DNA of 64,000 nucleotides, from the NCBI GenBank assembly GCA_030587405.1, contig JAUQZD010000076.1:1-64000 (forward strand). Reading direction: 5' to 3'. The translations under genes were made by a program, and so were the position numbers. Positions within the stretch are counted from its first letter, which is position 1. Every line of letters starts with the position of its first letter. A model generated the notes under the pieces. The model saw only the letters and a list, made by a program, of their open reading frames with translations. It was not told the DNA's origin and did no database searches. Origin of the DNA: Candidatus Freyrarchaeum guaymasense (GTDB lineage: Archaea; Asgardarchaeota; Jordarchaeia; Jordarchaeales; Freyrarchaeaceae). Of this stretch, positions 9,407-17,476 are shown one piece after another.

Positions 9407-9973
9407 ATGGAGTACGTACTGGATGAGAAGAGTATAGAGGAAAAGTGGAAGAACCCTATGTTTAAGCCTTTTATTTCAAAGGTAGTTGTCAACATTGGTG
9501 TCGGAGCCAGTGGTGAACGGCTTGTAAAGGCGATGAAGGTTTTAGAGTCACTAACCGGGCAGAAGCCGGTTGAATGTAGGGCTAAGCGGACAATAAGAGA
9601 TTTTGGAATAAGAAAGCGTGAGCCCATAGGCTGCAAGGTAACTTTAAGGGGGGAAGCTGCGAGAACGTTTCTAGAGAAGGCGTTAGATGCTGTGGAGAGG
9701 ACCATAAACCCGGACTCGTTTGATGAGCATGGGAACGTCTCCTTTGGGATAAGGGAGCACATAGACATTCCGGGAACTAGGTACGATCCGAACCTTGGAG
9801 TCTTCGGCATGGATGTGTGTGTTTCGTTTGAGCGGGCCGGATACCGTGTTAAGAGGAGGAGAAGGAGGCGGTCAAGGATGCCTAAGAAGCAAAGGGTGAC
9901 GAAGGAGGAGGCGATGCTAATCCTGAAGAAAGAGTTTAATGTGGTTTTTGGCGAACGTAGGAGAAGGTGGTAA
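9407..9973 (+). CDS. rpl5: Ribosomal protein uL5
   Basis: 188-residue uL5, which binds 5S rRNA at the central protuberance. Landmarks are [32 protein letters not shown] and [11 protein letters not shown]. The basic C-terminal tail ([15 protein letters not shown]) is longer than in most relatives. Confidence 0.96.
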   Translation: MEYVLDEKSIEEKWKNPMFKPFISKVVVNIGVGASGERLVKAMKVLESLTGQKPVECRAKRTIRDFGIRKREPIGCKVTLRGEAARTFLEKALDAVERTINPDSFDEHGNVSFGIREHIDIPGTRYDPNLGVFGMDVCVSFERAGYRVKRRRRRRSRMPKKQRVTKEEAMLILKKEFNVVFGERRRRW

Positions 9974-9975
9974 TC

Positions 9976-10119
9976 ATGACGAGGAAGATGGGTAAAGGAA
10001 GTCGGACCTGTCGAAACTGTGGGACGCATAGGGGTATAATAAGGCGGTATGGACTGATGATCTGTCGCCGATGCTTTAGGGAGAAAGCTGAAAGGATGGG
10101 GTTTCAAAAGTACAATTGA
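9976..10119 (+). CDS. rps14: Ribosomal protein uS14, zinc-binding type
   Basis: A 47-codon gene that begins three bases after the uL5 stop. It reads [20 protein letters not shown], then a short loop and [12 protein letters not shown]. Two CxxC pairs (CRNC, CRRC) form the zinc site of the short uS14 class found in archaea. Length and position between uL5 and uS8 are as expected. Confidence 0.95.
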   Translation: MTRKMGKGSRTCRNCGTHRGIIRRYGLMICRRCFREKAERMGFQKYN

Positions 10120-10135
10120 AAGGGGAGGTTAAAGG

Positions 10136-10525
10136 TTGCTTCTGGATCCGCTGGCAGATGCACTTTCAAACATTTTAAACAATGAAAGAGTTGGCAAGAA
10201 GGAGGTAATAATAAACATTGCATCAAGGCTTGTGGGCAACGTGCTCCACGTCATGCAGAAATATGGCTACATAGGGGAATTCGAGCACATAGACGATGGG
10301 AGAGCGGGAAAGTTTCGTGTTCAACTCTTAGGTAGAATAAATAGGTGCGGCGTAATTAAGCCCCGTTTCCCCGTAAAGTTCAAAGAGATAGACGAAGCAG
10401 AAAGGAAATACCTTCCTGGACAGGGTATAGGGATCCTTATTTTAACCACACCCGAAGGCGTAATGTCCCATTATGAAGCGAAAGAGAAGAGGATTGGCGG
10501 ACGGTTACTAGCTTTCGTGTATTAG
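10136..10525 (+). CDS. rps8: Ribosomal protein uS8
   Basis: 129 residues from a TTG at 10136 ([20 protein letters not shown]). uS8 binds 16S rRNA helix 21; [21 protein letters not shown] and the end GGRLLAFVY are diagnostic. This is the last gene of the first plus-strand ribosomal run. In most archaea uL6 would follow on the same strand, but here uL6 is inverted and convergent. Confidence 0.96.
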   Translation: MLLDPLADALSNILNNERVGKKEVIINIASRLVGNVLHVMQKYGYIGEFEHIDDGRAGKFRVQLLGRINRCGVIKPRFPVKFKEIDEAERKYLPGQGIGILILTTPEGVMSHYEAKEKRIGGRLLAFVY

Positions 10526-10560
10526 CTCCCTTTTTCCGCAAATGCTTCTTTCACACCAGT

Positions 10561-11160
10561 TTAAATGATCTTCCAGACCAGCTGGTCTCCGACATACTTT
10601 CTATAAACATATATTCCATCCTGGAAGACTCGGGGGTCCTTCTCTTTAATCTTTGTTGCTTGCTGAATGTTTGCGGCACTCTGCCCGACAGCTTCGACAT
10701 CCGTACCCGTTAGAATCACGTCATCCTTCTCTACTTTAACGTTTACACCTGGAAGGATCTTTGCCTTCCTAGGACTTTTCTCTCCTAAGAAGTTTTCAAT
10801 TACAAGTTCACCCTGCTCTGGAATAAACTTCACGCTAATGGGGAAGTGTGCATATGCTATTTTCATAACGTACTTGTATCCTTTGGTGACGCCTGCGATC
10901 ATGTTCCTAACATGGCTTCTCACGCTTCCAAGAACAGCTAACTGCTTCTTTTTAGGATAGTATGTTTCCAGAATTATTTTTCCATCAGTCATCTTTATTG
11001 ATATGTCTCTTGCATGGGAGAAGTCTTTCTGCAGGCTCCCTAGAGGACCTTTGACCTCCACCCGTTTACCCTCTATTTTGACTTCAACGTCACTTGGCAC
11101 ATTGACCTCTAACTTCGCGTGGACGGTTTTAACCATCACCGTTTCCTCCATGAGAGGCAT
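10561..11160 (-). CDS. rpl6: Ribosomal protein uL6, on the opposite strand from its neighbours
   Basis: About 199 residues from ATG 11160, chosen because AAGGAGG lies seven bases upstream; the in-frame extension to 11253 runs through the promoter and is not used. uL6 motifs are VEVKGPLGSLQKDFSHA, SHVRNMIAGVTKGY and GTDVEAVGQSAANIQ. The protein lies near the sarcin-ricin loop. It belongs between uS8 and eL32 but sits inverted, with its own TATA box, so its expression is uncoupled from the cluster. Confidence 0.95.
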   Translation of the reverse strand: MPLMEETVMVKTVHAKLEVNVPSDVEVKIEGKRVEVKGPLGSLQKDFSHARDISIKMTDGKIILETYYPKKKQLAVLGSVRSHVRNMIAGVTKGYKYVMKIAYAHFPISVKFIPEQGELVIENFLGEKSPRKAKILPGVNVKVEKDDVILTGTDVEAVGQSAANIQQATKIKEKDPRVFQDGIYVYRKYVGDQLVWKII

Positions 11161-11194
11161 TGGAGGCCTCCTTAGGATGGAAAATGGGAGGAGG

Positions 11195-11206
11195 TTTAAA
11201 TTTATT
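11195..11206 (-). promoter_or_regulatory. TATA box of the inverted uL6 gene
   Basis: On the minus strand AATAAATTTAAA lies ~35 bp before the uL6 ATG, giving a leader of roughly 12 bases that includes the AAGGAGG ribosome site. This short, complete promoter shows that the relocated uL6 is a stand-alone transcription unit. Confidence 0.65.
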
Positions 11207-11233
11207 TCGCAGCCGAAATTGGGCGTAAAGATT

Positions 11234-11842
11234 TTACTTTTTAAGCCGCTCACTCCACTCCTCTAGTTTTTTCATTATCTCCTCCGCTGATTTAACGTCT
11301 AACTTAGCACTTCCACTAGACTTCAATTGCTTTATAAGTTGTGTCATCTCATAGAAGACAGGACTCATAGGGTATTTTGACTGCAGCTGATCTCTTGCGT
11401 CCTCTAAGGCGTGTCCTATCTCCTCTGCAGGTCTGCCTCCCTCAAGCTTCTCCACGACTGTGGAGAAGGCCGGAGAGACCCTCACGCCAAAGCTTCTAAC
11501 CATGAGAGGCTCTCCAGCGGCGGGTAGGACTTGCCTTTGGGTGACGCTCTCCGTCGAGGCAACTTGCAAGGGTGCGCCTCCAGCAGCACTTTCAATTTTG
11601 CCTGAAATCCGCTCCTCGAGGCTTTTTATGTTCTGCTGCATACTTTCTTGGAAGCTTGAAAGAGAGTCGCTTAACGCCCTAATCGCTTGAAGCGTGAGGT
11701 TTAAGCTGTTCTGAAGGTTTGCCATCGTGCTTTTAACATCGTTAAATACGTTGAATATGGCTTTTGAGAAATCATCAAGGATCGTTTTAACGGCTAGGAT
11801 TTCTTCTAGGACTTTTTCGAAACCTTTATTTTTTCCCTCCAA
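11234..11842 (-). CDS. Unknown coiled-coil protein
   Basis: 202 residues, not recognised. Residues ~1-90 are predicted helical with heptad-like repeats (NVFNDVKSTMANLQNSLNL, DSLSSFQESMQQNIKSLEE), residues ~90-125 form an Ala/Gly/Pro/Val-rich linker, and residues ~125-202 form a second helical domain. No cysteines, signal peptide or membrane segment are apparent. The mixture resembles scaffold or segregation-type proteins, but no function is assigned. It is upstream of and co-directional with uL6 in the segment that splits the ribosomal cluster. Confidence 0.6.
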   Translation of the reverse strand: MEGKNKGFEKVLEEILAVKTILDDFSKAIFNVFNDVKSTMANLQNSLNLTLQAIRALSDSLSSFQESMQQNIKSLEERISGKIESAAGGAPLQVASTESVTQRQVLPAAGEPLMVRSFGVRVSPAFSTVVEKLEGGRPAEEIGHALEDARDQLQSKYPMSPVFYEMTQLIKQLKSSGSAKLDVKSAEEIMKKLEEWSERLKK

Positions 11843-11974
11843 AAAGGCGCCCCCTCATTTTAAATTAACGTTAAATAAGAATTTAGTTTTAGGTATGTCA
11901 AATACTTTTCTATTTTGCAGAACGGGGGACTGATGCTTGAGTAGAAAGCCTTGCTTCGGAGGTTGCCGAGAATA

Positions 11975-13825
11975 ATGTTCAACGAGGAAATCACCGTCGT
12001 TTTCGAACCGGAGGGAATGAAGGTTAAGGCTGTGAAAGGGGAGACGATACTGTCTATTGCGAGAGAAGCTGGGGGAGCCATAAGGTCCGAGTGTGGAGGA
12101 CGAGGCATATGTGGACAGTGCAAAGTAATCGTTAGAGATCGAGAACATGTGAATTCCATATCTTCCCTTGAGAAGAAGCATCTTTCACCTCAAGAAATTT
12201 CAGCAGGTTATCGACTTGCATGCCAAACGGTGGCGTTAGGCGATTTGGTTATCGAAATACCGAGGGAGAGCCGTGTTAGGGAAAGGAAGATCCAGGTTTC
12301 AGGTGTTTGGCGTGAAGCCCGGTTAAAACCGCTAGTTAAAAAGGTTTTTGTTAAGCTGCCGCGTCCCACGCTTTCAGACACCACACCTGACCTAGAGAGG
12401 CTGGTTGAAGCATTAGCGGGCCTTCAAAACCTCGATAATGTTGTAGTTGATTATGACGTTTTAAGAGAGTTGCCGGCTCGTCTTAGGGAGGGAGGGTGGG
12501 CGGTCACTGTTGCGCTTTGGGGGGGAAGGGAGGTAATTGCCGTTGAAGCGGGAGATACTACCGGTGAAGTTTACGGTATAGCGTTAGATGTTGGTAGCTC
12601 AAAGCTTGTAGTTCACCTAGTCGACTTAAAAACTGGAAAGCTGGTTGGTGTTGCCTCCTCCGAGAACCCTCAAATATCGTATGGAGAAGACGTGATCTCG
12701 AGAATTACATTTGCAATCACCAACGAAAACGGGCGAGAACAACTTCAGAGAGTCGTAATTGAAAGGGTTAGTGAGCTAATAACGCGGGTTTGCAGTGAAA
12801 ATATGGTTTCAGCCTCCAATGTTTACGAGTTAGTCGCTGTGGGGAACACTGCGATGCATCATTTCTTTCTAGGCATACAGCCAAGGTATCTTGCTAACTC
12901 CCCGTACGTCCCAGGGGTTAAAGGAGGCGTCCAAGTTAAAGCTAAAAATTTGGGGTTGAAGGTTAACCCCAATATGAAAGTGTATTTTCTCCCGGTGATT
13001 GCCGGCTTCGTTGGTGCAGATGCTGTAGGCTGCATTCTTTCTACAGGCATACATGAATCTGAGGAAGCCTCCATGCTAATAGACATTGGAACTAATACTG
13101 AGGTTATTCTTGGGAATAGAGAGGAGCTTTACGCTTGCTCTTGTGCTTCTGGGCCAGCCTTTGAGGGAGCGCACATAAAACATGGCATGAAAGCGGTTTC
13201 AGGGGCAATAGAAGCAGTCCAAATAAAAGGCTCTGAAGTTAAGTTTAAAACGATAGGAGACAGTAAACCCGTTGGGATTTGTGGGTCAGGAATAATCGAC
13301 GCATTAGCTGAAATGCTTAAGGAAAAAATCATAGATTACAAGGGACGTTTCAGAGGGTTCAATAACCCCCGCATGTTAAAAAGCAACGGAGAGGAATGCT
13401 TTGTTATAGCCTGGGAGGGCGAAACGGAGACGGAGAAGAGAATTGTTATTACGCAGAGGGACATCAGAGAGATTCAACTGGCGAAAGCAGCTATCCAAAC
13501 CGGATGGCTAACGTTGCTCAGGAAAAGAGGTATGCAAGTAGACGAACTCGACCAGTTACTGGTTGCAGGTGCTTTTGGAAACTATATTAATCCTGATAGT
13601 GCAAGGAGAATAGGCCTTTTCCCGGGCATTTCATCAAAGAAAATAAGGTTCGTCGGCAACGCCGCGATAATGGGTGCAAGAATGTGCCTTATTTCGGCGG
13701 AGAAGAGGAAGGAAGCCGAAAAGATAGCTAAAAAAGTTAATTATGTTGAGCTGGCGGCTGAGCCAAACTTTCACAGGACATTTGCCAGTTCAATGTACTT
13801 GCCCTACAGGGAGATTTCCCTTTAG
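11975..13825 (+). CDS. RACo-like ferredoxin/ASKHA protein (DUF4445)
   Basis: About 616 residues from ATG 11975 (a TTG at 11951 is the longer option). The N-terminus is a 2Fe-2S ferredoxin domain with cysteines in ECGGRGICGQCKV and RLACQT. It is followed by a linker and a C-terminal ASKHA ATPase-like domain (GIALDVGSSKLVVHLVD, LIDIGTNTEVILGN, GICGSGIIDALAEM, VAGAFGNYINPDSARRIGL). Relatives reductively activate corrinoid methyl-transfer proteins (RACo, RamA). This implies corrinoid-dependent methyl metabolism such as methyltransferases or a Wood-Ljungdahl branch, but no methyltransferase lies in the window. It separates the two halves of the ribosomal cluster. Confidence 0.85.
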   Translation: MFNEEITVVFEPEGMKVKAVKGETILSIAREAGGAIRSECGGRGICGQCKVIVRDREHVNSISSLEKKHLSPQEISAGYRLACQTVALGDLVIEIPRESRVRERKIQVSGVWREARLKPLVKKVFVKLPRPTLSDTTPDLERLVEALAGLQNLDNVVVDYDVLRELPARLREGGWAVTVALWGGREVIAVEAGDTTGEVYGIALDVGSSKLVVHLVDLKTGKLVGVASSENPQISYGEDVISRITFAITNENGREQLQRVVIERVSELITRVCSENMVSASNVYELVAVGNTAMHHFFLGIQPRYLANSPYVPGVKGGVQVKAKNLGLKVNPNMKVYFLPVIAGFVGADAVGCILSTGIHESEEASMLIDIGTNTEVILGNREELYACSCASGPAFEGAHIKHGMKAVSGAIEAVQIKGSEVKFKTIGDSKPVGICGSGIIDALAEMLKEKIIDYKGRFRGFNNPRMLKSNGEECFVIAWEGETETEKRIVITQRDIREIQLAKAAIQTGWLTLLRKRGMQVDELDQLLVAGAFGNYINPDSARRIGLFPGISSKKIRFVGNAAIMGARMCLISAEKRKEAEKIAKKVNYVELAAEPNFHRTFASSMYLPYREISL

Positions 13826-14016
13826 GCCTAGCCGAGACGCTCTTAAAAAAACCGAGAATTGGAGCTTTTACTCTTGATTGAAAAAGTTTAAATTACATGT
13901 TTATTTGAATGATGCTTAAAGGATTCTTCGTTAAAAAATCGTAACATTTTTTAACCGCCCTTCTTACTGGGTAAGAAACCTGAAATGGACTCAAGAATTC
14001 ATAGGATGGGGACGCT

Positions 14017-14676
14017 TTGAGCGAAAAGAGACTCTTAGCACTCAGGAAGAGGCTAAAGGCCAGAAAGCCAGAGTTCATACGGTGTGAGAGTTGGCGGTAT
14101 GTAAGGGTGAAGAGTAGCTGGAGAAGGCCGAAGGGTATCGATAATAAGATGCGGGAGAAGCGTAAAGGATGGCCAAAAAGCCCTAACGTGGGATACCGTG
14201 CACCTAAGAAGGTTAGAGGATTACATCCCTCAGGCTTCCAGGAAGTTATCGTCTATAGGGTTGAGGATTTAGAGCCGTTAAACCCTGAAGAGCACGCCGT
14301 CAGAATAGCTGGCTCTGTTGGAAACAAAAAGGCATTGGAAATCATGGATAAGGCCGAAGAAAAGGGACTTTGGATCCTTAATCCTCGCGTGGTTAAGGAG
14401 GAAGTTGAGGAGGAACTTGTTAAAGAGGAAGAGGTCATAGAGGCAGCAGACCTTGAAGAAGTTGTAGAGGAAGAGGAAGGGGTTCGGTTGACAGAGGTTG
14501 AATGGATTGACGGGGAAAGCGCTAAAAAGCTGGAGGAGGTTGGAGTATTTACCCTTAAAGCACTGGCTGAGGAGGAGGACTTAAAGGAGTTATCAGAGAT
14601 AACAGAGATCCCCTTGGAGAAGCTTGAAGAATGGGTTAGCAAGGCTAGGGAGATGCTTAAGGAGGGTGAAACGTGA
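14017..14676 (+). CDS. rpl32e: Ribosomal protein eL32 with long C-terminal extension
   Basis: 219 residues from TTG 14017. Residues ~1-130 are normal eL32 (WRRPKGIDNKMREKRKGWPK, GYRAPKKVRGLHPSGF, AVRIAGSVGNKKA). Residues ~130-160 are a Glu/Val-rich linker, and ~160-219 form a small domain like a tandem helix-hairpin-helix (WIDGESAKKLEEVGVFTLKA, ITEIPLEKLEEWVSKAREM), similar to HhH units in RadA or RNA polymerase alpha. The extension roughly doubles the usual archaeal length. It overlaps eL19 by four bases. Confidence 0.93.
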   Translation: MSEKRLLALRKRLKARKPEFIRCESWRYVRVKSSWRRPKGIDNKMREKRKGWPKSPNVGYRAPKKVRGLHPSGFQEVIVYRVEDLEPLNPEEHAVRIAGSVGNKKALEIMDKAEEKGLWILNPRVVKEEVEEELVKEEEVIEAADLEEVVEEEEGVRLTEVEWIDGESAKKLEEVGVFTLKALAEEEDLKELSEITEIPLEKLEEWVSKAREMLKEGET

Positions 14677-15122
14677 ACCTATCGGTTCAGAGGAGGATCG
14701 CCGCGGAGATACTTAAAGTCGGCGAGAACAGAGTTTGGTTTGACCCAGAACGCATAGAAGACATTTCAACGGCGGTTACACGTGAAGATGTGCGTAGCCT
14801 GATAAAGCAGGGAGCAATAAAGGCGAAGCCTAAGGTCGGAGTGAGCAGAGCTCGGGCAAGAAGGCTGCACGAGAAGAAGCGTAGAGGGCAACGCAGAGGG
14901 CCAGGTAGCAGGAAGGGTGCTGCTACAGCCAGGATGCCAAGAAAGGAAAAGTGGATGATGAAAATTAGAGCAATAAGAAAGTTTCTTAAGCGCCTCAGGG
15001 CACGACGGATAATCACCCAGAGTACATACAGGAAACTTTACAGGATGGCGAAGGGAGGCGCTTTTGGAAGCGTTGCGTACCTAAAGAGCTACATAAGGGA
15101 GAGGAAGCTTGCGAGACGGTGA
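14673..15122 (+). CDS. rpl19e: Ribosomal protein eL19
   Basis: 149 residues from GTG 14673, overlapping the eL32 stop (GTGA). Typical eL19: AAEILKVGENRVWFDPER, IKQGAIKAKPKVGVSR, then a basic helix rich in Arg/Lys with GPGSRKGAATARMPRKEKW. Located on the solvent side, contacting the small subunit. Confidence 0.96.
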   Translation: MNLSVQRRIAAEILKVGENRVWFDPERIEDISTAVTREDVRSLIKQGAIKAKPKVGVSRARARRLHEKKRRGQRRGPGSRKGAATARMPRKEKWMMKIRAIRKFLKRLRARRIITQSTYRKLYRMAKGGAFGSVAYLKSYIRERKLARR

Positions 15123-15144
15123 AAACTGAGAGGGTGTCGTGAAA

Positions 15145-15744
15145 ATGGCGAGAGGCGCTCGGTACAGGGTTCCCTTTAGACGGAGACGGGAGGGAAAAAC
15201 GAACTACAGGCTTAGGAGGAAGCTTATTCTCTCAAAACTTCCGAGAGTCGTGGTTCGTGGAAGCTTAAACAACATTACCGTACAGTTAATTGAGCCGTCA
15301 TTCGGAGGAGATAAAGTACTCTTTTCTGCCCATTCAAGGGAGCTGATGAAAAAGTACGGGTGGAAGGGTCATTGTGGGAACCTTCCGGCAGCGTACTTAA
15401 CGGGACTTCTACTTGCCTTAAAAGCTAAAGGGAAGGTTAAACGTGCAGTGTTAGACATAGGGTTACATACCCCGGTGAGGGGGAGTAGGGTCTTCGCCGC
15501 GTTGAAAGGGGTACTTGACGGAGGACTAGACGTTCCACACGGTGAAGAGATACTTCCTTCCGAGGAGCGCATATCAGGAGGCCACATAGCGAAATACGCA
15601 CGCTACCTCTTAGAGCTAGATCCTACAATCTACGCGAGGCAATTCTCAGCGCAGATAAAAAGAGGAGTAAGACCTGAAGATATGCCTAAGCATTTTAATG
15701 AGGTGAAAAAGGCAATTCTTGAAGATCTGGGAGGTAAACGTTGA
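15145..15744 (+). CDS. rpl18: Ribosomal protein uL18
   Basis: 199 residues from ATG 15145; a GTG two codons earlier is possible. Archaeal uL18 binds 5S r[60 protein letters not shown]. The stop overlaps the uS5 start in TGATG. Confidence 0.96.
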   Translation: MARGARYRVPFRRRREGKTNYRLRRKLILSKLPRVVVRGSLNNITVQLIEPSFGGDKVLFSAHSRELMKKYGWKGHCGNLPAAYLTGLLLALKAKGKVKRAVLDIGLHTPVRGSRVFAALKGVLDGGLDVPHGEEILPSEERISGGHIAKYARYLLELDPTIYARQFSAQIKRGVRPEDMPKHFNEVKKAILEDLGGKR

Positions 15745-16370
15745 TGGCGTTAGATGAGCTTGAAGAGTGGAAGCCAAAGACGGAGCTAGGAAGGCTTGTT
15801 AAGGAAGGTTACATCACAAGTATAGATGAGATTTTCGCTCAGGGACTTAGAATAATGGAGCCGCAAATAATCGATCTTCTCCTACCAGACTTAGAAGATG
15901 AGGTTGTTGGAATAAATCTTGTCCAGAAACAGACAGATGCTGGCGAAAGAACACGGTTTAAAGCCCTCGTAGCCGTCGGAAACAAGAAGGGATATATTGG
16001 ACTTGGAAGCGCTAAGGCGGCGGAAATAGGACCAGCCATCAGGAAGGCGGTGGTGAATGCTAAAATGGCTGTGACGCCTATCAGGTTGGCTTGTGGGAGC
16101 TGGGAGTGCGGCTGCGGTGCACCGCACACAGTCCCATTTAAAGTTTTAGGGAAAGCGGGAAGTGTGCGGGTAACACTGATACCCGCACCTCGAGGACTTG
16201 GCTTAGTCGCGTCGGATGTTGCTAAGATAATTTTAAGGTTGGCCGGCGTGAAAGATGTATGGTCCTTCTCGAAGGGACATACTAAAACTACTTTAAATCT
16301 TGCGTATGCGACGTTTAACGCTCTCAAACAGACAATGAAAACTTTAATTCCATCCGACTGGGGGCGGTGA
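15744..16370 (+). CDS. rps5: Ribosomal protein uS5
   Basis: 208 residues from ATG 15744; the in-frame TTG directly before it is less likely. Contains the double-stranded RNA-binding domain (VVGINLVQKQTDAGERTRFK), GYIGLGSAKAAEIGPAIRKA and the C-terminal GLVASDVAKIILRLAGVKDVW. Part of the decoding-accuracy region of the small subunit. Confidence 0.96.
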   Translation: MALDELEEWKPKTELGRLVKEGYITSIDEIFAQGLRIMEPQIIDLLLPDLEDEVVGINLVQKQTDAGERTRFKALVAVGNKKGYIGLGSAKAAEIGPAIRKAVVNAKMAVTPIRLACGSWECGCGAPHTVPFKVLGKAGSVRVTLIPAPRGLGLVASDVAKIILRLAGVKDVWSFSKGHTKTTLNLAYATFNALKQTMKTLIPSDWGR

Positions 16371-16374
16371 AGCG

Positions 16375-16857
16375 TTGAGCAGTAACAACAGGATCCTTGC
16401 CGTGGTAAGAATAAGAGGAGACGTAGGTGTTAGAAGGGAAATACGTGACACCTTAAAGATGTTAAGGCTGCACAGGGTTCATCATGCAGTGCTGGTGCCG
16501 GATGTGCCAAGTTATAGAGGAATGCTTCAGAAGGCAAAGGACTACATCACTTGGGGTGAGATAGACTCTGAAACGCTAAGCATCCTTCTTGAAAGAAGGG
16601 GCAGGCTTGAAGGAGGTAAGAGGCTAACCAACGAGTTCCTTAAAGAAAATACAAGGTTTAACTCGGTGAGGGAGCTCGCCGATAAAATCCTTAAAGGTGA
16701 GGCGAAAATAAGCGATGTCCCCAAACTTAAGCCGGTGTTTAGACTACACCCTCCAAAAGGCGGCTATAAAAGAGGGACAAAGAGGCCTTACAACGACGGA
16801 GGCGAACTCGGTTATCGCGGAGCAGCAATAAACGAGTTAATAAGAAGGATGGCATAA
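16375..16857 (+). CDS. rpl30: Ribosomal protein uL30
   Basis: 160 residues from TTG 16375. Archaeal-length uL30: ILAVVRIRGDVGVRREIRDT, LHRVHHAVLVPD, YKRGTKRPYNDGGELGYRG. Followed by a ~100-bp gap with a new TATA box before uL15. Confidence 0.95.
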   Translation: MSSNNRILAVVRIRGDVGVRREIRDTLKMLRLHRVHHAVLVPDVPSYRGMLQKAKDYITWGEIDSETLSILLERRGRLEGGKRLTNEFLKENTRFNSVRELADKILKGEAKISDVPKLKPVFRLHPPKGGYKRGTKRPYNDGGELGYRGAAINELIRRMA

Positions 16858-16902
16858 CAGGGTAAGACTCGGCTTTAATCTTGTTGAACCGTTAGAAACA
16901 AA

Positions 16903-16915
16903 AATTATAAATTTA
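16903..16915 (+). promoter_or_regulatory. Internal TATA element before uL15-secY
   Basis: AATTATAAATTTA at 16903-16915 lies ~45 bp before the uL15 TTG. It suggests a second promoter inside the ribosomal cluster that drives uL15, secY and adkA. Confidence 0.5.
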
Positions 16916-16958
16916 GTTTATGTTCCTTTGAGCCTTAAAAGCAGGATGGTGCGGGCAA

Positions 16959-17381
16959 TTGATTAGAAGGAAAAGAAAAGTGCGTAAAATGCGTGGTAGT
17001 AGAACGCATGGGTATGGCAGGGTTGGGCAGCACCGTGGAGGAGGGCAACGTGGAGGAAAAGGAGGAGCCGGAAAACATAAACACTTATGGATCTGGGTTT
17101 TAAAATATGACCGAGAATACTTTGGAAAGCACGGTTTTAAAAGGCACGGTGTGACAAGGGACGTTGCAACGCTAAATGTAGGGGAGCTTGACGAGAACGT
17201 AAGCCTCCTTAAATCGGGAGAGGAGAAGGGTGTACCGATTATAGATTTGACCAGCTTGGGATATGTGAAGGTTTTAGGGTCAGGCAAGGTTACAAGGCCA
17301 CTAATAGTAAAAGCAACCGAATTCACCGAGTTGGCTATTAGAAAAATTGAGGAGGCAGGTGGAAAAGCAATAAAAGTTTAA
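16959..17381 (+). CDS. rpl15: Ribosomal protein uL15
   Basis: 140 residues from TTG 16959. The glycine-rich N-terminus ([20 protein letters not shown]) and the C-terminal [20 protein letters not shown] are typical of archaeal uL15, an early assembly protein of the large subunit. secY follows after ~95 bp. Confidence 0.95.
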   Translation: MIRRKRKVRKMRGSRTHGYGRVGQHRGGGQRGGKGGAGKHKHLWIWVLKYDREYFGKHGFKRHGVTRDVATLNVGELDENVSLLKSGEEKGVPIIDLTSLGYVKVLGSGKVTRPLIVKATEFTELAIRKIEEAGGKAIKV

Positions 17382-17476
17382 AGACCGCAAAAATAGGGTG
17401 ATTTAACGGGAAGAAGGCCGATGCTCAGGTTGGAAATTGCTTAGGTGGGCAATTTCACAATTCTTGGGGGCTTTCT

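Noticed and set aside
13895..13990. A C/D-box small RNA (ATGATGC ... CTGA) before eL32
   Set aside because: The C box has a mismatch, the spacing is long, and no C'/D' pair or K-turn is convincing.
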